A DNA stretch of 20,895 nucleotides, from contig NZIY01000058.1 in the NCBI GenBank assembly GCA_002691795.1, positions 1 through 20,895 of the forward strand, in the 5' to 3' direction. Below the pieces are notes generated by a model. The model saw nothing but the letters and a program-made list of their open reading frames with translations, searched no databases and was not told the origin of the DNA. Origin of the DNA: SAR116 cluster bacterium. Its GTDB lineage: Bacteria > Pseudomonadota > Alphaproteobacteria > Puniceispirillales > Marisalimonadaceae. Below are positions 1 to 9,496 of the stretch, piece after piece; within the stretch, counting starts at the first letter, position 1, and each line of letters starts with the position of its first letter. The position numbers and the translations under genes are program-made.

Positions 1-255
1 ATAAATTCTATCGACTTAAGGTTAGTTATACTTCTCTCACTCTTTACATTTTTGTTGTAAAATTTATCTATAAAATGTTTTTTTTAGCGAATTATATGTT
101 ATTATGATATTAATTGTGGTTTTTTTAAACTATAAGTATCTCTTTATAGGACAAGGAAATAGTTCATAAGATCTTAGGATGGTTTCTTCTAGTATAAGTT
201 CTATATTTGGGTCAAGTAAAATAGTTAGGGAAATAATTAGAAAAAGGAGCACTAA
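1..255. other. AT-rich upstream region, unassigned
   Basis: No convincing gene is visible here. Two + strand frames are open from the window edge (one to the TAA at 58-60, one to about position 104), so a few residues of an upstream gene could be present, but neither translation is recognisable. A weak promoter-like pair, TTTACA at 43-48 and TATCTA at 65-70, lies near the left end. A perfect 10-bp palindrome TAAGATCTTA sits at 167-176. The segment ends in a strong ribosome binding site (AAGGAG, 244-249) for rsfS. It may be the leader of the rsfS transcript, but that is inference. Confidence 0.3.
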
Positions 256-630
256 ATGAAAAAACAGACAACTTCCATTAACATGAAAAAAATTTTATCT
301 TTAATTTGTCATTCTCTTGAAGATGATAAAGCGATTAATATTAAAACAATAGATTTAAAAAAAAGAAGTAGCATTGCTGATTTTATGATTATAGCAAGTG
401 GAAACTCTACAAGGCAAGTTTCTAGTATGGCTAATAATTTGATAAAAAAATTAAAAGATAACGGTATTTCTTCAAGAAAACCTGAAGGAATAACAAATTC
501 AGATTGGGTTTTAATTGATGCTTATGACATCATCATACATTTATTCAGACCGGAAGTTAGAGATTTTTATGCATTAGAAAAAATGTGGGAAATACCAAGT
601 TCAATTAATTCTGAAATTAAAACCAAATAA
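256..630 (+). CDS. rsfS: Ribosomal silencing factor RsfS
   Basis: This is a RsfS/Iojap (DUF143) family protein of 124 residues. In this family it binds ribosomal protein L14 (uL14) and blocks joining of the 30S and 50S subunits, acting in the cytoplasm when nutrients are short. The family pattern is clear: an ADFMIIASGNSTRQV block near residues 41-55, then EGITNSDWVLIDAYD and HLFRPEVRDFYALEKMW towards the C-terminus. AAGGAG lies 6 bases before the ATG at 256, which supports this start, although an in-frame Met at residue 10 exists. It is followed 12 bp later by rlmH, a pairing common in bacteria. It heads the + strand run that ends with rppH. Confidence 0.93.
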   Translation: MKKQTTSINMKKILSLICHSLEDDKAINIKTIDLKKRSSIADFMIIASGNSTRQVSSMANNLIKKLKDNGISSRKPEGITNSDWVLIDAYDIIIHLFRPEVRDFYALEKMWEIPSSINSEIKTK

Positions 631-642
631 ATTTTTTCTGAT

Positions 643-1077
643 ATGAAATATCAAATTTCATGTATTGGAAAGTTAAATAAAATTGATGAAAACAAAATTA
701 TTCAAAAATATTTAAAAAGAGTGAAAAAGAAAATACAGATTATTGAATATCCTCAATCAAGTATTGAAAAAGAAGGTTTAAAAATCTTTGATAGTTCACC
801 AAAAGATTCAAGTCTTATTCTCCTAGATAAAGATGGTACTATTTTATCAACAGAAGAATTAATGGAATTAATAAAGTCTTATCAAATGAATAATTTTAAA
901 ACCCTTAACTTTGCTATTGGTGGACCACTTGGACATGGTCAATTTATAAAACAAAAAGCAAGTGATATAATTTCGTTCGGTAGAATGACATGGTCTCATA
1001 TTATTGCTAGATTAATGCTTGTTGAACAATTATATAGAATCGAGTGCATATTTAATAATCACCCTTATCATAAATGA
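643..1077 (+). CDS. rlmH: 23S rRNA pseudouridine-1915 N3-methyltransferase RlmH
   Basis: SPOUT-class methyltransferase of 144 residues that, in its family, uses S-adenosylmethionine to methylate pseudouridine 1915 in helix 69 of 23S rRNA on assembled 70S ribosomes. The knot-forming SAM site is visible as IGGPLGHG (residues 92-99). The conserved C-terminal block follows, with MTWSHIIARLMLVEQLYR and a terminal PYHK. It is slightly shorter than the usual 155-160 residues, with no sign of truncation. It lies between rsfS (12 bp upstream) and gpmI (7 bp downstream), so all three are probably cotranscribed and the two ribosome-maturation genes form a functional pair. Confidence 0.94.
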   Translation: MKYQISCIGKLNKIDENKIIQKYLKRVKKKIQIIEYPQSSIEKEGLKIFDSSPKDSSLILLDKDGTILSTEELMELIKSYQMNNFKTLNFAIGGPLGHGQFIKQKASDIISFGRMTWSHIIARLMLVEQLYRIECIFNNHPYHK

Positions 1078-1084
1078 GATTAGT

Positions 1085-2617
1085 ATGAATAAAATAAAAA
1101 ATTCTCCCTTGGTTCTTTGCATCATGGATGGATGGGGTCTAAGAGATCAAAAAAATTGTAACTCAGTAAAATTAGCTGAAACCCCAAATTTTGATAAATT
1201 TTTCAAAAGTTATCCATCATGCAAACTTGAAGCCTCAGGAGAATATGTAGGCCTTCCTGCCAATCAAATAGGGAACTCTGAAGTAGGGCACATGAATATT
1301 GGTTCTGGTAGAGTTGTTTTACAATCATTGCCTAGAATAAACGAGGCTTTTAAAGATAAAAAAGTTTTTGATATAAAAGAGTTTAAAGATTTTTTTAAAA
1401 ATCATCAAAATAATAAAACAATTCATATCATAGGATTATGTAGCACTGGTGGAGTCCATTCTCATGAAAATCATATTGTCAATATTTGCAAACTTGTGTC
1501 TAAAAAAGTAAAAAAAATTAAGCTACATTTATTTTCGGATGGTAGAGATACTCTGCCTAATGAGTTTGGTAAAATAATCCATGAATTCACTTCTAAAATT
1601 CCTAAGTCAGTCAAAATTTCTACATTAATTGGAAGATATTACTCAATGGATAGAGATAATCGATGGGAAAGAATAGAAAAAGCTTATAATTTAATTATAG
1701 ATGGTGAAAGTAAATATAAGTGTAACAACATAGTTCAGGCTATTACAGAGGCTTACGCAAGAAATGAAACTGATGAATTTGTTTCTCCTACATCGATAAA
1801 TGATTATAAAGGAATAGAAAATGGAGATAGTTTATTAATTGTTAATTTTAGATCGGATAGAGTAAGAGAGCTATTAGAGAGTTTTTTAAAAGATGATTTT
1901 AGTTTTTTTAATCGAAACAATAACAATGCACCTTTCATAAACGCACTTGGTATGAATGAATATTCAGAAGAATTGAACAAATATATACCAAGTATTTTTA
2001 AAAATGAAATTCATAAAGATACATTGGGAGAAATAATATCTCAATCTAAATTAAAACAATTGAGAATAGCTGAAACTGAAAAATACCCGCACGTTACTTT
2101 CTTTTTTAATGGTGGACATGAAAAAAAATATGAGCTCGAGGAAAGAATTTTAATCCCCTCACCTAAAGTCGCAACATATGATATCAAGCCAGAAATGTCA
2201 GCCTTTAAAATAAGAGACGAATTGATAAATTGTATTAAAAATAAAATTTATGATTTTATTGTTGTCAACTTTGCAAATCCAGACATGGTGGGGCATACTG
2301 GAAATCTTGATGCTACAATTAAAGCGGTTGAAACTGTAGATAATTGCATTGGAGATATTACTACAGAGATTAAAAAAATTAACGGCACCATTCTTATTAC
2401 AGCCGATCATGGTAATTGTGAACAAATGTGGGATGATCAAAGCAATTCAGTACATACTGCACATACAACTAATTTAGTTCCTTTTATAATGATTAATGAA
2501 AATCAAAATATCGTAAAATTAACTGATGGTAAATTATCTGACATAGCTCCAACTGTATTAGAGTTGTTAGGAATTAAACAACCAAAATCAATGACTGGTC
2601 AAACTCTTATCACATGA
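1085..2617 (+). CDS. gpmI: 2,3-bisphosphoglycerate-independent phosphoglycerate mutase
   Basis: Cofactor-independent, metal-dependent phosphoglycerate mutase that interconverts 3- and 2-phosphoglycerate in glycolysis and gluconeogenesis. The translation from 1085 is 510 residues, the usual family length. Metal-binding Asp15 sits in LCIMDGWG, and the catalytic phospho-serine Ser65 sits in QIGNSEVGH. The second metal cluster is seen in NFANPDMVGHTGNLDAT and TADHGNCEQMWD, followed by HTAHTTNLVP. An in-frame ATG at 1019 lies inside rlmH and would add 22 unrelated residues. The ATG at 1085, 7 bp after the rlmH stop, gives the correct N-terminus, although its ribosome binding site is weak (GAG at 1076-1078). 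Confidence 0.95.
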   Translation: MNKIKNSPLVLCIMDGWGLRDQKNCNSVKLAETPNFDKFFKSYPSCKLEASGEYVGLPANQIGNSEVGHMNIGSGRVVLQSLPRINEAFKDKKVFDIKEFKDFFKNHQNNKTIHIIGLCSTGGVHSHENHIVNICKLVSKKVKKIKLHLFSDGRDTLPNEFGKIIHEFTSKIPKSVKISTLIGRYYSMDRDNRWERIEKAYNLIIDGESKYKCNNIVQAITEAYARNETDEFVSPTSINDYKGIENGDSLLIVNFRSDRVRELLESFLKDDFSFFNRNNNNAPFINALGMNEYSEELNKYIPSIFKNEIHKDTLGEIISQSKLKQLRIAETEKYPHVTFFFNGGHEKKYELEERILIPSPKVATYDIKPEMSAFKIRDELINCIKNKIYDFIVVNFANPDMVGHTGNLDATIKAVETVDNCIGDITTEIKKINGTILITADHGNCEQMWDDQSNSVHTAHTTNLVPFIMINENQNIVKLTDGKLSDIAPTVLELLGIKQPKSMTGQTLIT

Positions 2618-2644
2618 AACTAAAAAATTGCGAATATAGTAATT

Positions 2645-2653
2645 TGGTATATT
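2645..2653 (+). promoter_or_regulatory. Candidate extended -10 promoter for ctpA
   Basis: TGGTATATT matches an extended -10 element (TGn plus five of six bases of TATAAT). It lies in the 53-bp gap after gpmI, about 18 bases before the ctpA start. No good -35 is present at standard spacing; the nearest candidate, TTGCGA, is only about 14 bases upstream. The gap is the longest inside this + strand run, which makes an internal promoter plausible but unproven. Confidence 0.3.
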
Positions 2654-2670
2654 ATTAATATATAGGATCT

Positions 2671-4035
2671 ATGATGAAAAAAATTGTGAACAATGTATTT
2701 AAAAATGGATATTTTATTTTTTGTTTATTTCTATTTGCAGTTTTAATTTTAAGCTTTACACCAAATCATTTTTTGAATGCACAAAATAACAGGCAGGAAA
2801 CTTACAAACAATTGAGCCTATTTGGTGATATTTTCGAGAGAGTTAAAGAACAGTATGTAGAAGAAATATCTGATAAAAAATTGATTGAAGCAGCTATTTC
2901 AGGAATGTTGCAATCTCTAGATCCACATTCAGCTTACCTCTCTTCAAATGATTATTCAGAAATGAAAGTTAAAACGAAAGGTTCCTTTGGTGGTTTAGGA
3001 ATAGAAATAACACTTGAAAATGGTGTCGTAAAAGTTGTGTCCCCAATTGATGATACACCAGCAGATAAGGCAGGTATGCAACCGGGTGATTTAATTATTG
3101 GAGTTGAAGGCGAATCTATCAGAGGATTACCTTTGAATAAAGCTGTAGAAAAATTAAGAGGGCCAATAGGTACAAAAGTGAAAATTACAGTTTTAAGGAA
3201 AGATATAGATCCTTTTGACTTAGAAATTGTAAGAGATAAAATAAAGATAAAATCAGTTAAATACGAAATTATCAATAATGTTGGATATCTAAGGTTAACA
3301 ACATTTTCACAAAATACTACAACGAGCATGATTTCAAAAATTGAAGAAATAAAAACAAATCTTGATGATAAATTTGAAGGTTTAATTTTAGACTTAAGAA
3401 ACAACCCTGGAGGGTTGTTAACGCAATCAATTTCTGTAACCGATGCTTTTTTAAATAATGGTGAAATAGTATCAACCAAAGGAAGAAATGAAGGCGATGT
3501 TGACAGAACTTTTGCAAAACCTGGAGATGTTTTAAACAATTTTCCATTAGTAATATTAATTAATAATGGTTCAGCATCAGCAAGCGAAATTGTAGCAGGG
3601 GCTTTAAAAGATCACGGAAGAGCTATTATCCTAGGAACCAGAAGTTTTGGGAAAGGATCTGTTCAATCAATCATTCCTATTTCAAATGACGGTGCCATTA
3701 GATTAACAACTTCGAGATATTATACTCCTAGTGGCATTTCAATCCAAGCTAAAGGAATTGAGCCAGACATAATTGTAGAGGCAGGTACGACGAAAAAGAA
3801 AAAAAATAAAGCCTCTATAAGAGAAGAAAATTTAAGAGGGGCATTGGATAAAATGAATACTCCTACAACAAAAGAAAAAAATAGTGAATTAAGTAAAATT
3901 GAGATTCTTTTAGAGGATAATCAAATTTCAAGAGCTTATGATTTAATAAGAGGTATTCAATTGTATGGTAAGAAAAATAAAATAAATAAAAAGAAATTGG
4001 TTCATCATAGATTAATCAAAAATGATCTTGGATAA
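2671..4035 (+). CDS. ctpA: C-terminal processing peptidase, S41 family
   Basis: Periplasmic serine protease of the S41/CtpA family, 454 residues, which in this family trims or degrades envelope proteins from their C-termini. Domains in order: a hydrophobic membrane anchor or uncleaved signal at about residues 14-35; a PDZ domain at about 100-180, containing the GFGGLGIE-like start and AGMQPGDLI; and the peptidase domain. The catalytic dyad is Ser303 in NNGSASASEI and Lys328 in FGKGSVQ, at the family's 25-residue spacing. The C-terminus is lysine-rich. There are two adjacent ATGs (2671 and 2674). AGGA at 2664-2667 is better spaced for the second, so the true start may be 2674. rppH follows 8 bp later. 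Confidence 0.92.
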   Translation: MMKKIVNNVFKNGYFIFCLFLFAVLILSFTPNHFLNAQNNRQETYKQLSLFGDIFERVKEQYVEEISDKKLIEAAISGMLQSLDPHSAYLSSNDYSEMKVKTKGSFGGLGIEITLENGVVKVVSPIDDTPADKAGMQPGDLIIGVEGESIRGLPLNKAVEKLRGPIGTKVKITVLRKDIDPFDLEIVRDKIKIKSVKYEIINNVGYLRLTTFSQNTTTSMISKIEEIKTNLDDKFEGLILDLRNNPGGLLTQSISVTDAFLNNGEIVSTKGRNEGDVDRTFAKPGDVLNNFPLVILINNGSASASEIVAGALKDHGRAIILGTRSFGKGSVQSIIPISNDGAIRLTTSRYYTPSGISIQAKGIEPDIIVEAGTTKKKKNKASIREENLRGALDKMNTPTTKEKNSELSKIEILLEDNQISRAYDLIRGIQLYGKKNKINKKKLVHHRLIKNDLG

Positions 4036-4043
4036 TACTATTA

Positions 4044-4538
4044 ATGAACGATCTAAAACCACTTTCAGAAAGACCTTATAGACCTTGCGTAGGTATCATG
4101 GTTTTTAATAATGAGGGGTTAGTTTTTTCTGGAAAAAGAATTGATAACCCAAATAATGCCTGGCAATTACCTCAAGGAGGAATTGATAACAATGAAACCC
4201 CTATAGAAGCAGGTTTTAGAGAATTGATTGAAGAAACAAGTATTAATTCCGTTGAATATATTGCTGAGTATCCAGATTGGATAAACTATGATGTTCCTCA
4301 TAACTTAGCAAATAAACTTTGGAATGGTCAGTTTAGAGGCCAAACCCAAAAATGGGTCTTATTTAACTTCACTGGAGATGATAATGAAATTAATATTAAT
4401 ACTGAATATCCAGAATTTAACGAATGGCAATGGACAAGTCCCCTAGACCTTACCAATAAAGCTATTTACTTTAAGAAAGATGTTTATGAAAAGATCAATT
4501 TAATTTTTTTGCCAATAATAAAAGATTTTATTAATTAG
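4044..4538 (+). CDS. rppH: RNA pyrophosphohydrolase (Nudix) RppH
   Basis: Nudix hydrolase of 164 residues that, in its family, removes pyrophosphate from the 5' triphosphate of RNA and so exposes transcripts to 5'-end-dependent decay. The N-terminal RPCVGIMVFN and WQLPQGGID blocks are typical of RppH. The Nudix box spans residues 45-67 with its catalytic Glu residues present (Glu60, Glu63, Glu64). The Gly near the end of the box consensus is replaced by Ser66. It follows ctpA by 8 bp, and its stop overlaps the 3' end of the convergent atpC by 8 bp. A distant Ap4A-type Nudix function cannot be excluded, but RppH fits the sequence and the position. Confidence 0.9.
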   Translation: MNDLKPLSERPYRPCVGIMVFNNEGLVFSGKRIDNPNNAWQLPQGGIDNNETPIEAGFRELIEETSINSVEYIAEYPDWINYDVPHNLANKLWNGQFRGQTQKWVLFNFTGDDNEININTEYPEFNEWQWTSPLDLTNKAIYFKKDVYEKINLIFLPIIKDFIN

Positions 4539-4938
4539 ATTTCTCTAAAACGAAGTTTAAAAATTCTAGTTCATCTTTTAATGTTTTATCTTCGGCAATC
4601 TCAGGTTTTTTTAACTTTAAATTTAAATCGTTGATTTTCTCTTCAAGAATTTGCTTATTTGAAGAATTTGAGCCAATAATTTCAGCTCTTTCACTTAATA
4701 CGGTAATGCCTTCTTCAGAAATATCAGCAACACCACCATCAACAGCAATTTTATCACTTAAAGAATTATTTTCATCAAACAACTTTATAACACCTCTATT
4801 TAACAATGTCATAAGCGGAGTATGCCTACTCATTACACCAAGATCACCTTCAGATCCCGGTAAAACTGACATTTTAGTTTCTTTTGATTTCAAAAGTTCT
4901 AAAGGCGTAACTATATTTATTTTTATCAAATCACTCAT
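4531..4938 (-). CDS. atpC: F1-ATPase epsilon subunit
   Basis: Epsilon subunit of the F1 sector, 135 residues, part of the rotor stalk with gamma and able in many bacteria to inhibit ATP hydrolysis. The N-terminal beta-sandwich carries the conserved LPGSEGDLGVMSRHTPLMT and a following RGVIKL. The charged C-terminal part (about 95-135) is predicted to be helical. It is last in the atpHAGDC operon, 24 bp after atpD, with no clear Shine-Dalgarno, which suggests translation coupled to or dependent on the upstream gene. Its last 8 bases overlap the end of rppH on the opposite strand, leaving no room for an ordinary intergenic terminator. Confidence 0.93.
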   Translation of the reverse strand: MSDLIKINIVTPLELLKSKETKMSVLPGSEGDLGVMSRHTPLMTLLNRGVIKLFDENNSLSDKIAVDGGVADISEEGITVLSERAEIIGSNSSNKQILEEKINDLNLKLKKPEIAEDKTLKDELEFLNFVLEKSN

Positions 4939-4962
4939 ATTTCTATTCTGTACAACCTAAAA

Positions 4963-6414
<1,452 letters not shown>

Positions 6415-7287
6415 TTAAAGAGCCTCTGCTCCTGAAATAATCTCTATCAATTCTTTTGTAATAAACGCTTGTCTTGTTCTATTATATTGTAAAGTTAGCC
6501 TATCTATCAAGTCACCAGCATTTCTTGTAGCGTTATCCATAGCTGTCATTCTTGCTGCTAGCTCGCTTGCTGTGCTTTCCATTTGTGCACTAAATAATTG
6601 TGTTGCTATATTTTTGTTTAACAACTCTTTAAGTATAACATCTTCTTCAGGTTCATACTCATAAACTGAAGTTACTTGTTTGCTGGTATTATCCTCTTGA
6701 CTTGTCTCTATAGGTATCAAACTTTTAAGTGTTACTTCTTGATTAATGGCTGATACAAATTTATTAAAAATTATTTTACATGTTCCAAATTCATCATTTT
6801 GATAAAGCTCAATAATTTTTAAAGCAATCGATAGAGCATCGTTATAAATAGGATTAGTAGAATTTCCTGTAATGACTTCAACAAAGTTCTGTCTAAAATC
6901 TTTCTTTAAAGTATCAGCTGATTTTCTTCCAATAAATAATAATTTGGTTTCGATACCTAGATTATTGGACTTTTGAATTTCAGTTTTAACCGCTCTTGAA
7001 ATTGAACCATTAAAACCTCCACATAGTCCTCTGTCAGCAGAGAAAACAACAAGTAATTGTTTGTTAATCTCTTTTTTCCCCTTTAAAAGATCTGGAGCAT
7101 TATCAATTAATTTTCCAGCCAAACTAATTACAATTTTTTCCATACTAGAGCAAAATGGTCTTGATGAAATAGCTTGTTCTTGAGCTTTTCTTAGCTTTGC
7201 AGCTGCAACCATTTTCATTGCAGATGTAATTTTCTGAGTGGATTTTACAGATCCAATTCTATTTTTTAGATCTTTTAACGAGGGCAT
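6415..7287 (-). CDS. atpG: F1-ATPase gamma subunit
   Basis: Gamma subunit, 290 residues, the central rotor shaft of F1. The two ends that form the coiled coil inside the alpha3beta3 ring are well conserved: LKNRIGSVKSTQKITSAMK followed by MVAAAKLRKAQ at the N-terminus, and ASELAARMTAMDNATRNA then YNRTRQAFITKELIEI at the C-terminus. The Rossmann-like middle contains SADRGLCGGFN. An AAAGGAT ribosome binding site precedes the ATG. It lies 11 bp after atpA and 18 bp before atpD, so it is clearly within the operon. Confidence 0.97.
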   Translation of the reverse strand: MPSLKDLKNRIGSVKSTQKITSAMKMVAAAKLRKAQEQAISSRPFCSSMEKIVISLAGKLIDNAPDLLKGKKEINKQLLVVFSADRGLCGGFNGSISRAVKTEIQKSNNLGIETKLLFIGRKSADTLKKDFRQNFVEVITGNSTNPIYNDALSIALKIIELYQNDEFGTCKIIFNKFVSAINQEVTLKSLIPIETSQEDNTSKQVTSVYEYEPEEDVILKELLNKNIATQLFSAQMESTASELAARMTAMDNATRNAGDLIDRLTLQYNRTRQAFITKELIEIISGAEAL

Positions 7288-7298
7288 TAAAGTATCCT

Positions 7299-8834
7299 TT
7301 ACTCGTAACTATTGACTAAATCTTCAATTATTTTTTGAAGATCTTTTTCAGATTTCTCATTAAGTGCTTTTTCTATAGTAATAGAATCAATAATTGAGGA
7401 ACCTTTTGAATTTAGTGTTTGCATTAGAGCTTTTTCAAATTCTCCAATCTGATTAATGCTTATTTTGTCTAAATATCCTTTAACACCAGCATAGATAACA
7501 CACACTTGATGTTCTACAGATAGCGGTGAATATTGTGGTTGTTTCAATAATTCAGTCAACCTTTCACCTCTTGCTAGCAATTGTCTTGTTGAAGCATCCA
7601 GATCAGATGCAAACTGAGCAAAAGCTGCCATTTCTCGGTATTGAGCTAAATCTAGTTTGATTGTTCCTGCCACCTGTTTCATAGCTTTAATTTGAGCAGA
7701 TGATCCAACCCTTGATACTGACAAACCAACATTAACTGCTGGTCTAACACCTTTATAAAATAATTCTGTTTCTAAAAATATTTGTCCATCAGTAATCGAA
7801 ATCACGTTAGTAGGAATAAATGCCGATACGTCTCCACCTTGTGTTTCAATAACTGGTAATGCTGTTAATGATCCAGATCCATTGTCTGAATTAAGCTTTG
7901 CTGCTCTTTCTAGTAGCCTTGAATGGAGATAAAAAACATCCCCTGGATAAGCTTCTCTTCCTGGAGGTCTTCTTAATAACAATGACATTTGTCTATAAGC
8001 TACAGCCTGTTTAGATAGATCATCATATACAATTACAGCATGCATTCCATTATCTCTAAAATACTCACCCATTGTAGCTGCTGAATATGGCGCAAGAAAC
8101 TGCATTGGAGCAGGATCAGACGCAGTTGCAGCAACAACTATTGTATAATCTAAAGCTCCATTTTCCTCGAGAGTTTTTACAATTTGAGCTACGGTAGATC
8201 TTTTTTGTCCTACTGCAACATAAATACAAAAAAGCTTTTTACTATCATCTTTTCCTGCTGCATCATTAACAGACTTTTGATTTAAAAAAGTATCAATGGC
8301 AATTGCAGTTTTGCCAGTTTGTCTATCACCAATAATAAGTTCTCTTTGACCTCGACCGATAGGTATCAAAGAATCAATAGCTTTCAAACCAGTTTGCATT
8401 GGCTCATGAACAGATTGTCTAGGCATAATACCTGGAGCTTTAGTTTCAACTCTTGCTCTTTTGACATTCTTTAATGCACCTTTACCATCTATAGGATTAC
8501 CGAGTGCATCTACAACTCTTCCAAGTAGACCTTTTCCTGAAGGAACATCAACTATAGATCCTGTTCTTTTTACAATATCACCTTCTTTAATATCTTTATC
8601 GCTACCAAAAATAACAATACCAACATTGTCTTTTTCAAGATTAAGAGCCATTCCGGCAATGCCGCCATCAAACTCAACCATTTCTCCTGCTTTTATTTCA
8701 TCTAATCCATGAACTCTAGCAATACCGTCACCAACTGATAATACTTTACCAATTTCTGAAACCTCGGCGTCTGTACCAAAATTTCTAATTTGATCTTTTA
8801 GAATAGAGGAAATCTCTGCTGCTTTAATATCCAT
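7299..8834 (-). CDS. atpA: F1-ATPase alpha subunit
   Basis: Non-catalytic nucleotide-binding alpha subunit, 511 residues, full length. The P-loop is GDRQTGKT at residues 169-176. The [10 protein letters not shown] segment in the C-terminal half contains the family's conserved Arg that reaches into the catalytic site on beta. The N-terminal segment (ILKDQIRNF) matches the region that binds delta. The ATG directly follows the atpH stop codon with no gap, and its ribosome binding site (AAAGGTG) lies inside the end of atpH, so translational coupling is likely. Confidence 0.98.
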   Translation of the reverse strand: MDIKAAEISSILKDQIRNFGTDAEVSEIGKVLSVGDGIARVHGLDEIKAGEMVEFDGGIAGMALNLEKDNVGIVIFGSDKDIKEGDIVKRTGSIVDVPSGKGLLGRVVDALGNPIDGKGALKNVKRARVETKAPGIMPRQSVHEPMQTGLKAIDSLIPIGRGQRELIIGDRQTGKTAIAIDTFLNQKSVNDAAGKDDSKKLFCIYVAVGQKRSTVAQIVKTLEENGALDYTIVVAATASDPAPMQFLAPYSAATMGEYFRDNGMHAVIVYDDLSKQAVAYRQMSLLLRRPPGREAYPGDVFYLHSRLLERAAKLNSDNGSGSLTALPVIETQGGDVSAFIPTNVISITDGQIFLETELFYKGVRPAVNVGLSVSRVGSSAQIKAMKQVAGTIKLDLAQYREMAAFAQFASDLDASTRQLLARGERLTELLKQPQYSPLSVEHQVCVIYAGVKGYLDKISINQIGEFEKALMQTLNSKGSSIIDSITIEKALNEKSEKDLQKIIEDLVNSYE

Positions 8835-9398
8835 CTAATTTGCACCTTTCATCGCTAATTCAAGATTTTTCAATTTAGTTTTGATTGAAGTATCAATCAT
8901 CTTGGAACCATACTTTACAATTAAACCACCTAATAAAGTACTATCAATATGGGTAAGTAAAGAAATATTTTTTCCATTAATTTTACTCAGAATTGTTTTT
9001 TTTAAATCTTCTTCTTCCTTATTATCGAGCTTGTAAGGTGAAAACACCTCAACCACTATTTCACCTCTTCGACGAGACACCTCATTTAAAAATTCTTTCA
9101 TTACCTTTGTGATTAAACTTACTCTTCCATTTCTACACATTACACCACAGAAATTGGTAGTAAGTTTATCTGCCTTACTTTTTTTTAAAATATCATTTAG
9201 ACATTTGCCTTGATTTAATTTACCAATGGTTGGAGAATTAAGAAGAACACTAAAATCATTATTTTCTTTAGACAAACTAATAAATTTTTCAAAATCTTGG
9301 GTTACTTTTTTTAACTTTTTTGTTTCATCACATAATTCGTATAAAGCATTAATATACCTGCTAGGTAAGCCAACATTTTTCTTATCTACATTTTCCAT
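8835..9398 (-). CDS. atpH: F1-ATPase delta subunit
   Basis: Delta (OSCP-like) subunit, 187 residues, linking F1 to the peripheral stalk of F0. Recognisable features are an N-terminal helical domain starting SRYINALYELC, a conserved C-terminal LLGGLIVKYGSKMIDTSI, and position directly before atpA. It is first in the five-gene F1 operon. The F0 genes (atpIBEF) are not in the window, as expected for alphaproteobacteria, where F0 is encoded elsewhere. The sequence is more divergent than alpha, beta and gamma, which is usual for this subunit. Confidence 0.94.
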   Translation of the reverse strand: MENVDKKNVGLPSRYINALYELCDETKKLKKVTQDFEKFISLSKENNDFSVLLNSPTIGKLNQGKCLNDILKKSKADKLTTNFCGVMCRNGRVSLITKVMKEFLNEVSRRRGEIVVEVFSPYKLDNKEEEDLKKTILSKINGKNISLLTHIDSTLLGGLIVKYGSKMIDTSIKTKLKNLELAMKGAN

Positions 9399-9496
9399 TA
9401 AACAACCAAATATTATTATTCGATAGCTATCACAGCATTCATATTATTGCAAGCATAACCATATAATTTTAGACAATAAATTCTATTACTGAAGGT
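9399..9496 (-). promoter_or_regulatory. priA-atpH intergenic region
   Basis: This 98-bp gap separates the priA stop from the atpH start on the same strand and is where an atp operon promoter would be expected. I find no pair of -35 and -10 elements close to consensus. A perfect palindrome GATAGCTATC is present at 9422-9431, about 25-35 bases upstream of atpH. Whether the operon has its own promoter here or is read through from priA cannot be settled from the sequence. Confidence 0.2.

Noticed and set aside
131..250. Short GTG-started open frame (about 39 codons) on the - strand upstream of rsfS
   Set aside because: Composition looks random, there is no ribosome binding site, and its start lies against the rsfS leader; chance open frames of this size are common in AT-rich DNA.
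1019..1084. Upstream ATG for gpmI at 1019
   Set aside because: It lies inside rlmH and adds 22 residues unlike any phosphoglycerate mutase N-terminus; the ATG at 1085 gives the usual length.
2952..3539. 195-codon open frame on the - strand inside ctpA
   Set aside because: It is an antisense shadow of a clear S41 peptidase with intact catalytic residues; its translation matches no family I recognise.
4631..4960. 109-codon + strand open frame opposite atpC
   Set aside because: Shadow of atpC, whose epsilon-subunit motifs are clear on the other strand.
9399..9496. A defined sigma70 promoter for the atp operon
   Set aside because: Several AT-rich hexamers resemble -10 elements, but none has an acceptable -35 at 16-18 bases.
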